Below are positions 57,701-64,000 of a DNA stretch of 64,000 bases, in pieces (the stretch's first letter is position 1; the number at the start of each line of letters is the position of its first letter). The notes beneath the pieces were generated by a model. It had not been told where the DNA came from. It worked only from the letters and a program-made list of their open reading frames with translations, and made no database searches. The DNA comes from Coptis chinensis (taxonomy: Eukaryota; Streptophyta; Magnoliopsida; Ranunculales; Ranunculaceae). The translations under genes and the position numbers were made by a program. The DNA is taken from the NCBI GenBank assembly GCA_015680905.1, contig CM027380.1:19548001-19612000 (forward strand), read 5' to 3'.

Positions 57701-60519
57701 TTTAAATGTCAGTAATAAGTACAATAATCATGATAACATGTTTATAATAAAGATAATCACTATACAGCTCATATAAGCCAAAAAAAAAACAGAAAAGGAA
57801 TGTCTCGAATAGTTTCAAGTACTTACCCTGAGATTTTTTAGATCTATATCAAACAAATCCTTGAGGCCAGGTCTCTGTACTTTTATCACAACTTCCTGGC
57901 CCTTCAACCTTGCACGGTGCACCTGGCCTGTCCAGAAAAACTAAATGTTTAGAGTTTGCAATCAGTTTTCCAGAAGCAGCAAAAATCATCAGTGGTCAGT
58001 AGGAACTAGGAACTAAGGACAAAGCATCTCCACAAGCTTAGTATGATGACTCTAGATGGAGATTGAGGCACTGTTATTACCTGGGCTATTACTTGGGTTA
58101 GGAACCGACTAAAGTCCATGGAAACTTTAAAACGTAATCAACGTAAGATGCAAATGAGAGACTGGACAAACTATATTCTTCTCAATTTATACCTAGAGAA
58201 CCTTATGTTAAAACTATTGTTTTACTTTCTGAATATTACCAAGACTTGCAGCAGCTATAGGCTCATAGTCAAACCGCTCAAAGATATCACTTAAGGGGGC
58301 TCCAAGCTCTTCTTCAACTATAGACACAGCAGTTTCTGATGGAAATGGAGGAACTTGGTCCTGCAAGTAAAGTGGTTAGATTATTATGTCACATAATGAG
58401 TATTATTAAATAAAATGATTTGTAATATTAATCAATAAGGTACAAAGTGTATGTGAACATGCACAAAGAAAACCATAATTTCTTCAGAGACAAAATTACA
58501 AGACAAATGTACATATATGAAACCATGTGTGTCTTGAGAGTCCCACACATGCCTTTACGCAACAAGAGCCCACTGAAAACGTAAATGGTGTATTCCACAA
58601 AAAGTTTCAGTCTCACTTGCAACACTTCCAATCCAATCCTATACCGCCCTACACTATGCTCAATGTGTATAATATTTTCAGGAGGATGTGTCAATCATGT
58701 GGAAAATTAGAATTCAATTTTTCAATAAAAAAATTTCTTCTTCTTGGGACTCATTCGTTGCCTTGATGATGCCCTCCAAGAGAATATCATGTTATCTGTT
58801 AAGAAACGGATACGAAAGCCCTCGGGATCTAGACTCAAACTCAATACAAGTACCATATTCCATGTATCTCTTCCAACCATGTCAAACTCCTTATTCTATC
58901 AGAAGGACAAGGACTAGAACTGGGTGAATCTCTCAATTAAAACCAATCCTGAACAACTCAAGTTTGAGCAGCTTAAATGGTTATTGAATCAATTGATAAA
59001 TTTCAGATTAGTGGTGTTCCTAAACCATAAGCCAAATGTTATTTCACCATCTAATATGCATATCAAATGATGTGGTACCAAAGTATATTAACTTGTAATA
59101 TCTATACAATCAGCTACAAACAAGTAGCAACAAATCCTGCATTATAAAAATTCATGCAAGAAAATAGCAGCTACAAGTTGTAAGTTGTACCAATTTTGTT
59201 TTGGTAGAAGAAAGAGAATATAGAAGATGTGAAGCACTGTGCCATCGTATGATAAAAGCAATATAGAACGAGTCTTTTAGCAAAACATTTACCTGTAGCT
59301 CAGACAACTGATCAACGTATTCTTGTGCAAGGATGTCCACCCTTGTTGAAAATTGCTGACCAATTTTGATGAATGTAGGCCCTAACCTCAATATACTTTC
59401 CTTTAACCACTTTGCTAGTTCTTTGCGTTTGAGTATCTTTTTTTCTTCAGTCATTCCTCCTGCATAACACGGCCCATTAACCACAACATATATAAGAAAA
59501 TATCTAGAGCCTAGTTGTAAGTTTACGGCGTGCATCCACTATAAATAAAACCATCTCAGTCATCAAGTCTCAACTATAAACCAAGCATTCCCTTTATTTG
59601 ATGTCTCATAATGTTTAGAAGAAATACAACTTGCCTCGATAAGCGAACTTCTGGTTGTTATACCAAACTCTAAAGAGAAAGGTGAAAACAGAACCCCAAA
59701 TTTCCAAAGTCCTTTGTATAGTTGAATAGGTTTTGAATCTGTTCCAACGCCCACCTGGTACAACAGAGACCTGTGAAATGCCATACATATGGTTATCCAA
59801 CCCCAGTATGTGTTATAAACTTATCGAGTTTCTAAAGAAAGAAATCATAAATCATGAAATTATTGTAGTCATGCTATTGGTTCAATCAATCAGCCTATCT
59901 TTCAACGTTTTAACAACATCAACTACAAGCAACCAATTATGTTCTATTGAGTTAAAGCCTAGTTTTACAAACTAATTATAGGCAACCAACCAATACAACA
60001 GTATAAAATAATGTCAATGTAATATGAAATTGGCTTTGCCTCAAATTAGTTACTGTATCTATATTCAAGTGACAAAAAGTAAATAGTAAAATATGAAACT
60101 ATATATGAATGAACTAGTACCTCAACTTTGCCTTTCTCATTGCGCTTAAACCAAGCATCTTCTTGCCCAATCTCTTCAACCGTCTTATTCTTCTTCTTCC
60201 TCTGCCCATCATCTGAATTCAACTCCACATCCACCACGGCAGAACCATTAACATACTTAACTAAACTTCCATTACTACTAACTCCATTATTCCCATTACT
60301 TAAAACTGAACCATTATAACTATATCCGTTATTACTTTCAAATTTCAACTCTCCTTCCTCTTCTTTCACTTGTACTGCTTTCACTCTAAGCCGACTTCTC
60401 GGATACCGAAAACTTTGACACAAGGAAATTTTAATCTTATTATTATTATTATTATTACGATCAAGTTTTGAATGAAATTCTTGTAATGAAGATATTGAAG
60501 TTGATAAACAAGTTGCCAT
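39709..60519 (-). CDS. ABC1K8: chloroplast ABC1 atypical kinase, ABC1K8/OSA1 type (20 exons)
   Basis: Twenty exons join in frame to 731 codons: 60121-60519, 59635-59770, 59293-59459, 58240-58360, 57827-57927, 44567-44665, 44299-44409, 44142-44221, 43942-44011, 43040-43113, 42840-42909, 42577-42665, 41890-42014, 41271-41351, 41106-41166, 40942-40987, 40743-40841, 40491-40580, 39919-39978, 39709-39825. Order: Ser-rich transit peptide, KxGQ (KIGQ, 210-213), Ala-rich loop AAASLGQV (270-277), ExD (EID, 342-344), HADPHPGN (425-432), DFG (447-449), and two hydrophobic stretches near the C-terminus. These are the ABC1/ADCK/UbiB hallmarks. The QPFRFPATFTFVVRAFS and ERAFQRVAAVQKTVGS segments match plant OSA1, an oxidative-stress-related chloroplast envelope protein. 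Intron 2 has a GC donor; intron 5 is 13.2 kb of transposons. Frame is intact. Confidence 0.93.
42088..42480 (+). mobile_element. 5'-truncated LINE fragment (RNase H end) in intron 12
   Basis: The frame from 42088 reads KIKVASDSARAIHILNRKEG then VPWSVENEVQEVW and YRELNRPSDHLANL up to a TAA at 42300. This is the C-terminal half of a plant LINE RNase H with the DS and DH residues. The rest to about 42480 looks like its 3' UTR ending in an A/T-rich tail. It lies opposite to the host gene. Confidence 0.6.
43621..43767 (-). mobile_element. tRNA-derived SINE (minus strand) in intron 9
   Basis: Read on the minus strand: GCAGGTGCCGACTAGCAAAG (A-box-like TAGCAAAGTCGG), then GGGGCTCGAACCCC (B-box-like), then AAAACAGGCTTGCAAAT and a poly-A tail (T-run at 43621-43650). 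GTACTTTTT occurs on both sides (43618 and 43767), a likely target duplication. A homologous copy is at 47653-47775. Confidence 0.65.
44841..45134 (+). repeat. first LTR of the tandem element
   Basis: 294 bp with AGTATAAATAAAGG as its promoter-like TATA region and a CAATAAAAG polyadenylation-type signal. It differs from the second and third by a few percent by eye. Confidence 0.9.
45277..45470 (+). pseudogene. short gag-like reading frame of the tandem element, unit 1
   Basis: MSTTSETKNSWRTHGFILTP continues with a basic and acidic stretch (RIARLEEWREALIQNRFDRL) before frame changes. Fragments resembling a retrotransposon Gag follow to about 45930 in other frames. In unit 2 (46427) the same frame stops after ETKNS. 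No pol domain is present. The family is not identified. Confidence 0.4.
45991..46284 (+). repeat. middle (shared) LTR of the tandem element
   Basis: 294 bp. It serves as 3' LTR of unit 1 and 5' LTR of unit 2, without target duplication at either side. Confidence 0.9.
47141..47434 (+). repeat. third LTR of the tandem element
   Basis: 294 bp, ends CTACATTA, followed by GTAAT. Confidence 0.9.
47653..47775 (+). mobile_element. tRNA-derived SINE copy (plus strand)
   Basis: Matches the reverse complement of 43651-43767: GTGCCGACTGCTGACTAGTA, AAGTCGGTAAAACC, GGGGCTCGAACCCC, TCTCATTTAAAACAGG. It lacks a long A tail and is somewhat diverged. Confidence 0.6.
47781..48187. mobile_element. foldback MITE with arms of about 150 bp
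   Basis: The left arm (GACTCCTAAAAAGACCTTAA onward) is the reverse complement of the right arm (TTATTTAAGGTCCTTTTAAG). Pairing runs through ACCTACAAAATAATTTATAA, TTTGTGCATATGATCTA and CAACTCGTTTGA. The loop is about 90 bp. AT-rich flanks hide the target duplication. Confidence 0.75.
48201..48599. mobile_element. MITE with GGGGAGGGAT terminal repeats, 399 bp
   Basis: Terminal repeats of about 45 bp: GGGGAGGGATCGAGGCACAT with TTATGCGCACATTATA on the left, and the same read inward from 48599. ATATATAT lies on both sides, a possible 8-9 bp duplication of the Mutator type. Confidence 0.8.
48780..49030 (+). repeat. left inverted terminal region of the MULE
   Basis: CT-rich; it pairs in inverted orientation with 56650-56918. 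Positions 49031-49492 continue the CT-rich leader of the transposase gene. Confidence 0.75.
49493..51890 (+). pseudogene. MULE transposase, FAR1/FHY3-like, decayed
   Basis: The N-terminal FAR1-type DNA-binding region reads QEFQSLDETYKFYNNYAKVA with GFSIQSNS and EYCCFKRG (49493-49750), then continues in a shifted frame (CEGCKAKL). The transposase core at 50340-51126 has MIITDQDPTMSKAIAQALPK, HRYCIWHILNKFSEKL and SSQRAESAHAFFKRYVSREN, the MULE domain shared with FAR1/FHY3. A SWIM-like zinc finger (CKKFEFEGIPCRHILALLES, about 51129) follows in another frame. A CCHC knuckle CNRCGLTGQSHDKRNC is near 51580. Frameshifts near 49750, 50180, 50300 and 51120 break it. Jittery-type MULEs gave rise to FAR1 transcription factors; this copy is a transposon remnant. 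Confidence 0.85.
52095..52380 (+). repeat. 5' LTR of the short LTR retrotransposon
   Basis: 286 bp with a TATATAAAGCC promoter region; identical in layout to 54552-54837. Confidence 0.9.
52544..54392 (+). pseudogene. unrecognised reading frames of the short LTR retrotransposon
   Basis: The first frame (52544-52861) opens MEYSRRESPPPPDHRSFHGS and is rich in Ser, Arg, Pro and His. Middle frames are broken. The last (53745-54392) gives 215 residues with FIFPLDWMIQNKQIGVAKPI and FMVWDTGGVLISVEYIQIAN. None resembles Gag zinc knuckles, protease, integrase or RT that I know. It may be a Gag remnant or captured host sequence. Confidence 0.4.
54552..54837 (+). repeat. 3' LTR of the short LTR retrotransposon
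   Basis: 286 bp, ends ATACATCA, followed by AATAG. Positions 54843-55250 hold no recognised gene. Confidence 0.9.
55255..55680 (-). pseudogene. ARPC3: ARPC3 (Arp2/3 complex subunit 3) intronless pseudogene
   Basis: The minus strand reads VYHSSFTNEDDYTKACGCPL, then FPLRTHIKGLVPLIDQDNTD, then IVDESITFFRANAFFRNFDV and YKLLIYLTFYM. After a one-base insertion near 55450 it continues NVALKRLEGCKTL, AIINLGLENVLVPGEARFPF, a TAG, and EEAELFRNYLKQIREE. This is the actin-nucleating Arp2/3 subunit ARPC3, in order, with the last 35 or so residues missing and the start Met changed to Ile. No introns interrupt it, which suggests a processed copy. It cannot make a working protein. Confidence 0.8.
56018..56456 (+). 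pseudogene. BMT5-like (DUF2431) gene fragment
   Basis: It opens MADEKEQDVMVIDDDDDEED, then after a small frameshift reads FVHQIFLVGDRDFSFSLSLG and NCFGSAPNI. Further shifts precede SNLESLKNLGATIIHGVDAT, KMKLHTDLGMRQFDRIIFNF and PHAGFHGKED, ending at a GTAAGT donor (56456). The LVG-DFSFSL and FDRIIFNFPHAGF motifs mark the BMT5-like Rossmann methyltransferase domain (25S rRNA uridine methyltransferase family). Only the first exon region is present. Confidence 0.75.
56650..56918 (-). repeat. right inverted terminal region of the MULE
   Basis: GA-rich, inverted relative to 48780-49030. A block of about 45 bp with GAGAGTGCGTGGGGTCAGAA is itself duplicated in tandem here (about 56730-56800). Confidence 0.75.
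56921..57820. other. rest of ABC1 kinase intron 5
   Basis: On the minus strand about 57060-56990 has a GTATTAGAGCTTTGGTT...AGGGGTTCGAATA arrangement resembling SINE A and B boxes, too weak to call. No gene is seen. Confidence 0.3.
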
Positions 60520-61375
60520 TTAATAAGTAAAGCCTATTTTGGTAAATTTGTTTCAAATAGAGAAAGGAGTGAAGAGAAGGAATGAGGAAGAAGAAAGAAA
60601 CAAGAAAAGGGAGGGAATGGTGTGCTGTGCTGTGGTTAACATGTGTACACGTGGCTGGTTATAACTGGTGCGTTTTAGATTTTGAGCATCTTTATATATT
60701 TGGAAAGAACATTATGGCCTTTCGTTTGGACTTTCGACTTTCGACTTTTGGCTTCACTCCATTTTTTTTTTTTGTCTTTTTTTGTTACACGTGGAAAAGT
60801 GCATGTGTACACGGATTAAACATTTGAATTGCATTTATTGGCCAAGCCGAGGGCTGCGGGTTTTGACCCGATCCAAACTATTTTAACGGATTTAGACCTT
60901 AAGAATGAGTCAGAATAAGAGAATTGTTGGATATGGATTATCTATTTTTAATTCGGGTTCAAATGTGGTTCTATTTTAAACAGTTCGGATCCTCTTAGAT
61001 CCGAATTCAAAATGTAAAGTTTTGTTTTATATATCCTACCTACATTAATATCCATTCTCCCAAGATATTCATAGTGAGCCACGTCAGTAAAGTTTTTAAA
61101 ATAGTCCCCACTTAAAAAATAATTACTATGTTGATTACCAAGCTAGCCTTATTATTGGTGTGTTTAGCAAATTATAAAAAAACGTTTTGGTCTTTTTTCA
61201 TGTGTAGGAAAACAAAAACCAAATACACTCATATTTGAGTTATACGACGGGTAATTGAGTAATTAACCACCGAAAACATAAACAAAACCTCATCCTACTC
61301 CAAACTCTCTCAAAAAATCAACATATCTCTAATCTCTCTCTCTATACAATCTCTCTAAAAAAGAAGATCTGAAAA
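60520..61375. other. divergent intergenic region upstream of ABC1 kinase
   Basis: Holds the 5' UTR and promoter of ABC1K8 to the left. A CT-rich leader (CTCTCTCTCTATACAATCTC, about 61334) precedes the ATG at 61376 on the right. No repeats of note. Confidence 0.4.
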
Positions 61376-62060
61376 ATGGCTTTGAACATCAGACTGTCAG
61401 GGGGCAAAGGCGTTGGTGCTATTACATTCGACCCATTAGACATGACCAGACAAATATTACCCACACCATATATGAATACACTGATCCCCAACAGGAGTTT
61501 GGCACATGGTACATGTATGAACTGTCAGAGGATGTTATGGTAAGATGTGATTTAAGTCTTTTAGCTTCTAGCTATATAATTCCTTATTCGATACTTAGGT
61601 GTTTTCTTTTATGCAAGGCTCTTACTTACTTTGTCGCCTATTTCAAAACAAAAGTCGTCAGCCATCTCATATCGATCCCAGCAATCTTCGTTTTCTTGAC
61701 AAAATGAGTGTAGAAAGGTAAGTCTATAGTAAAGATTACGATGTTGTGTAGTTTTTAGAAATTACGATGTTGTGTAGTTTTTAGAATTTTTTCATTTGTA
61801 GCTATAGAAGTCGTCTCACTTAGAAACATCTGTTAGCTGGTTCCACTCCGTTGATGTTTGTTTTTATAGCATCTATATCAAATGTAATTGCATATTTCTT
61901 GGATGTTCTATCTGAATTATTACATATGTGGACTCTTATGGATAATATTTGTGGACATGAAGGGTGGGAAGTGATGAAAGGTGGAAAAGCCACACAAGAA
62001 ATATCTTGGGCGTTTTTCATGGTGTATAGAGACTTAGCTAGAGACTATTAGGTGACAAAC
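61376..62060 (+). pseudogene. unidentified coding fragment, frame broken
   Basis: From the ATG at 61376 the frame reads MALNIRLSGGKGVGAITFDP and soon stops. In a shifted frame a convincing stretch reads TNITHTIYEYTDPQQEFGTW then YMYELSEDVM, up to a GTAAGA donor at 61539. A later stretch near 61660 reads RQPSHIDPSNLRFLDKMSVE before another GTAAGT donor. The family is not recognised. The preceding CT-rich leader looks like a genuine 5' UTR, so this may be the 5' part of a captured or decayed gene. Positions 61720-62340 show nothing further. Confidence 0.3.
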
Positions 62061-62352
62061 AATTGAAGCTCAAAATGTCATAAACCAATAAGAAAAAGAT
62101 ATAGATCTCAAGAGATAAGGACCCCACCCTCACGGCCTCACTACTTCTATTAATCCAAATGTACCAACAAGTTTTTGTTTAGGTCTACAACTTTGTAAAT
62201 TCATTTGATTGTTTGAAGAGGTGTTTGTCTGCTTTAAAATAGTTTTTAAAGCGCATAAAATTGGATTGATATGAATTGCATTAGTCGATCTATATTCCTT
62301 AGAATATTGAAATTCTGGACCATTAGACTATTTGTGTTTCTAGCAAAGAAAT

Positions 62353-62580
62353 TGTATCTTCGGGGGTTGGGTTTATTTTCGAGGGTTTTAGCAGAATGTG
62401 GTATATGTCTTAAGTCTTAACAATGCTACTTTTGCTACTGTTCTTATGGTGTATAGTGGTGAGAATTTGAGTTTTCAATATGTTAATCAAATTCACGCTA
62501 AGATAATGCATTATGGTTTTGAAATTGATCCAATAGTATGTAACCCTTTGATTGATTTGTATTCAAATAGTGGAGGCATA
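62353..62580 (+). pseudogene. PPR protein fragment, part 1
   Basis: LFSRVLAECG is followed after a frame change by NNATFATVLMVYSGENLSFQ, YVNQIHAKIMHYGFEIDPIV and CNPLIDLYSNSG. This is pentatricopeptide repeat sequence of the DYW/E type (resembling At4g13650). It breaks off at about 62580 and resumes at 63291. Confidence 0.75.
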
Positions 62581-62984
62581 AGTTTTCACGTTAGGGGTAC
62601 TCTTTATTTTTGAGATTTATGGTCTTGATTTTGTTGGTTTCTAAGCTTCAATGAAGTTTAGATACTGTTTCAGTGTTGGGTATGTTTCAATGCTTTCTGT
62701 TTCAGTGAAGTTTAGATACTTTACTTTAGTTGTTTAGACTTTTTTCCTTTGGGGTCTAAAAAGTTGTATTTTGGTTCAAGTATGGATGGTTTTGGGGTAA
62801 ATTTGAAGCAAAGCTAAAAAAAAATAAAAATGAATGATTAGGAGATAGCCCTTTTGTTGAAAAGTGGAAGAAAATAATAAAACTAGTTTGTGTCATGCAC
62901 TGAGAATTTTGTGTTATGTTGGTGCTAATGTGCATATAAAACATCTTTGAGGATTGAGAACGTTTTCGATTGTTGGATTTTGGG

Positions 62985-63092
62985 ATGGATCGAAAGAGTT
63001 GGCTGTGGAAGAAATCATCGGAGAAAAGTCCTGGTGGAACTGAAAGTTCTGGATCAATGTTGTCTCATCCCGAACGCTACTCTGATGATCAG
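62985..63092 (+). pseudogene. exon 1 of a filament-like plant protein (FPP) gene
   Basis: The 36 codons begin MDRKSWLWKKSSEKSPGGTE and end ERYSDDQ at a GTAGGT donor (63093), phase 0. This N-terminus is diagnostic of filament-like plant proteins, long coiled-coil proteins. No coiled-coil exon follows before other genes begin, and it sits between two halves of a PPR fragment, so it looks captured. If the rest lies beyond the window, it could be a real first exon. Confidence 0.65.
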
Positions 63093-63290
63093 GTAGGTGA
63101 TCTCTTTCTATTGAACTCATCCTTTGTTTTTTCCATTAGCATTTAGTAATCAAATTTTAAAAAGTTCCCTTCTCATCTTGATTCAAAATGTTGTTGTATA
63201 ACACTTGAATAATTGAGTCATCCATATTTAGGCTATAGTCCATTGTTTGATTAAATTATGGGAGTTCTCTCTCAAAGTTGTTGTCATGCA

Positions 63291-63490
63291 ACACCATTTC
63301 TTGGGTAGTTGTGATCTATGGTTTGTCTCAAAACGGACATGAAAAAGAAGCTTTTAATCTCTTTTTTATTAAATGCAAAATCAGGTACTATCCCTACCCC
63401 TTATGTCTTTTCCAGTGCACTGAGTGCTTCTACAAAAATTGGAATGCACAAGCATGGGGAGCAGCTGCATGGACAAATCTTGAAGTGGGT
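63291..63490 (+). pseudogene. PPR protein fragment, part 2
   Basis: TISWVVVIYGLSQNGHEKEA then NLF, and after a one-base shift KSGTIPTPYVFSSALSASTK and GEQLHGQILKW. This is the next one to two PPR motifs after part 1. The expected motif continuing the first part (roughly ten residues or more) is missing. Confidence 0.75.
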
Positions 63491-63531
63491 GTTAGGCCTT
63501 TTCGCAATTGGAGAGCTTATTTTAGTGAAAT

Positions 63532-63784
63532 GATGATGATTCCGATTATCCAGTGGATTCTACTGATGCTAGGTTTGTTGTTATGGGGATTATTAACTTC
63601 ATCCCCTATTTTAACTGGTTGGTAATATTATTATGCAGTCTATTTTTGTTTTTAATGAATTTTAATTTTATTTGTGCTTAATTATATACTTATTTAGATT
63701 ATAGAGTTGGATACTTGCTTGGTTGCATACTGGTAGCAAGCGTTATGTTGTGTATTCTATTGTTTATTTGACTCCTTACCTAAG
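63532..63784 (+). CDS. two exons of a conserved plant membrane protein (partial)
   Basis: Exon A (63532-63621) reads DDDSDYPVDSTDARFVVMGI and INFIPYFNWL to a GTAATA donor. Exon B (63715-63784) reads SWILAWLHTGSKRYVVYSIV and YLTPYLR to a GTTAGT donor. The phase-0 join restores an amphipathic/hydrophobic segment I recognise from a conserved, uncharacterised plant protein, whose name I cannot give. The upstream boundary is unclear (a stop lies at 63526), with a possible acceptor TTTTAG just before. It would continue past the window. Either a real gene or another captured piece. Confidence 0.5.
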
Positions 63785-64000
63785 GTTAGTTATTTTGTCA
63801 TTTATCAATGTATGGTTATTAAGTTTGTTTGTTATTATGTCCCTGTGCACGTTAAGTGATGGTTAGGTGTTTTAAAGCCCTACAATTTGAAGTGTTGCGC
63901 CTATGTGTGCGAATTAGTGTCTTCAAGTATCGGTGAAATAGTTTGTGGCATTATTTAGAGTGTGTCACTTGGATCAGTAGTTTGCTTAAAAGAATTAGTT

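Overview
The window is nuclear DNA of a flowering plant, most likely a eudicot. The evidence is spliced genes with GT-AG introns, plant-only families (LRR receptor kinase, phytosulfokine, chloroplast ABC1 kinase, defensin-like peptide), AT-rich intergenic DNA and dense nested transposons. I cannot name the species.

Layout. 1-3903: a Helitron-like region with two arrays of a roughly 55-bp minisatellite and two copies of its 3' end; the second copy has a terminal hairpin and CTAG. 4633-5052 (+): a two-exon secreted cysteine-rich (defensin-like) peptide. 5521-5992: a Tourist-like MITE. 6746-11675 (-): an intact three-exon LRR receptor pseudokinase of the At5g10020 type. 12292-19339: a complete 7.0-kb PIF/Harbinger element with TTA target duplication, carrying decayed transposase and Myb-like genes, a decayed plant-mobile-domain (PMD) gene, and seven copies of a 21-bp palindrome. 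About 20500-30640 (-): an L1-type LINE split by a hAT MITE and a 3.7-kb solo LTR. 31030-36434 (+): a decayed Ty1/copia element with a MITE inside its reverse transcriptase. 37173-37494 (+): a two-exon phytosulfokine precursor with the unusual YIYTN core. 39709-60519 (-): a 20-exon, 731-codon chloroplast ABC1 kinase of the ABC1K8/OSA1 type.

The 13.2-kb fifth intron of the ABC1 kinase holds a tandem LTR-internal-LTR-internal-LTR retroelement, a SINE, two MITEs, and a MULE. The MULE has a FAR1-type transposase and encloses another short LTR element plus fragments of ARPC3 and a BMT5-like gene. To the right (61376-64000) is a patchwork: an unidentified coding fragment, pieces of a PPR gene, exon 1 of a filament-like plant protein gene, and two exons of a conserved membrane protein.

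The host genes that look intact (defensin-like, LRR pseudokinase, phytosulfokine, ABC1K8) have no evident shared pathway. Most of the rest is transposon sequence in several nested layers. Exon boundaries were read by hand from splice signals and frame, and family names rest on recognition of motifs without a database search.
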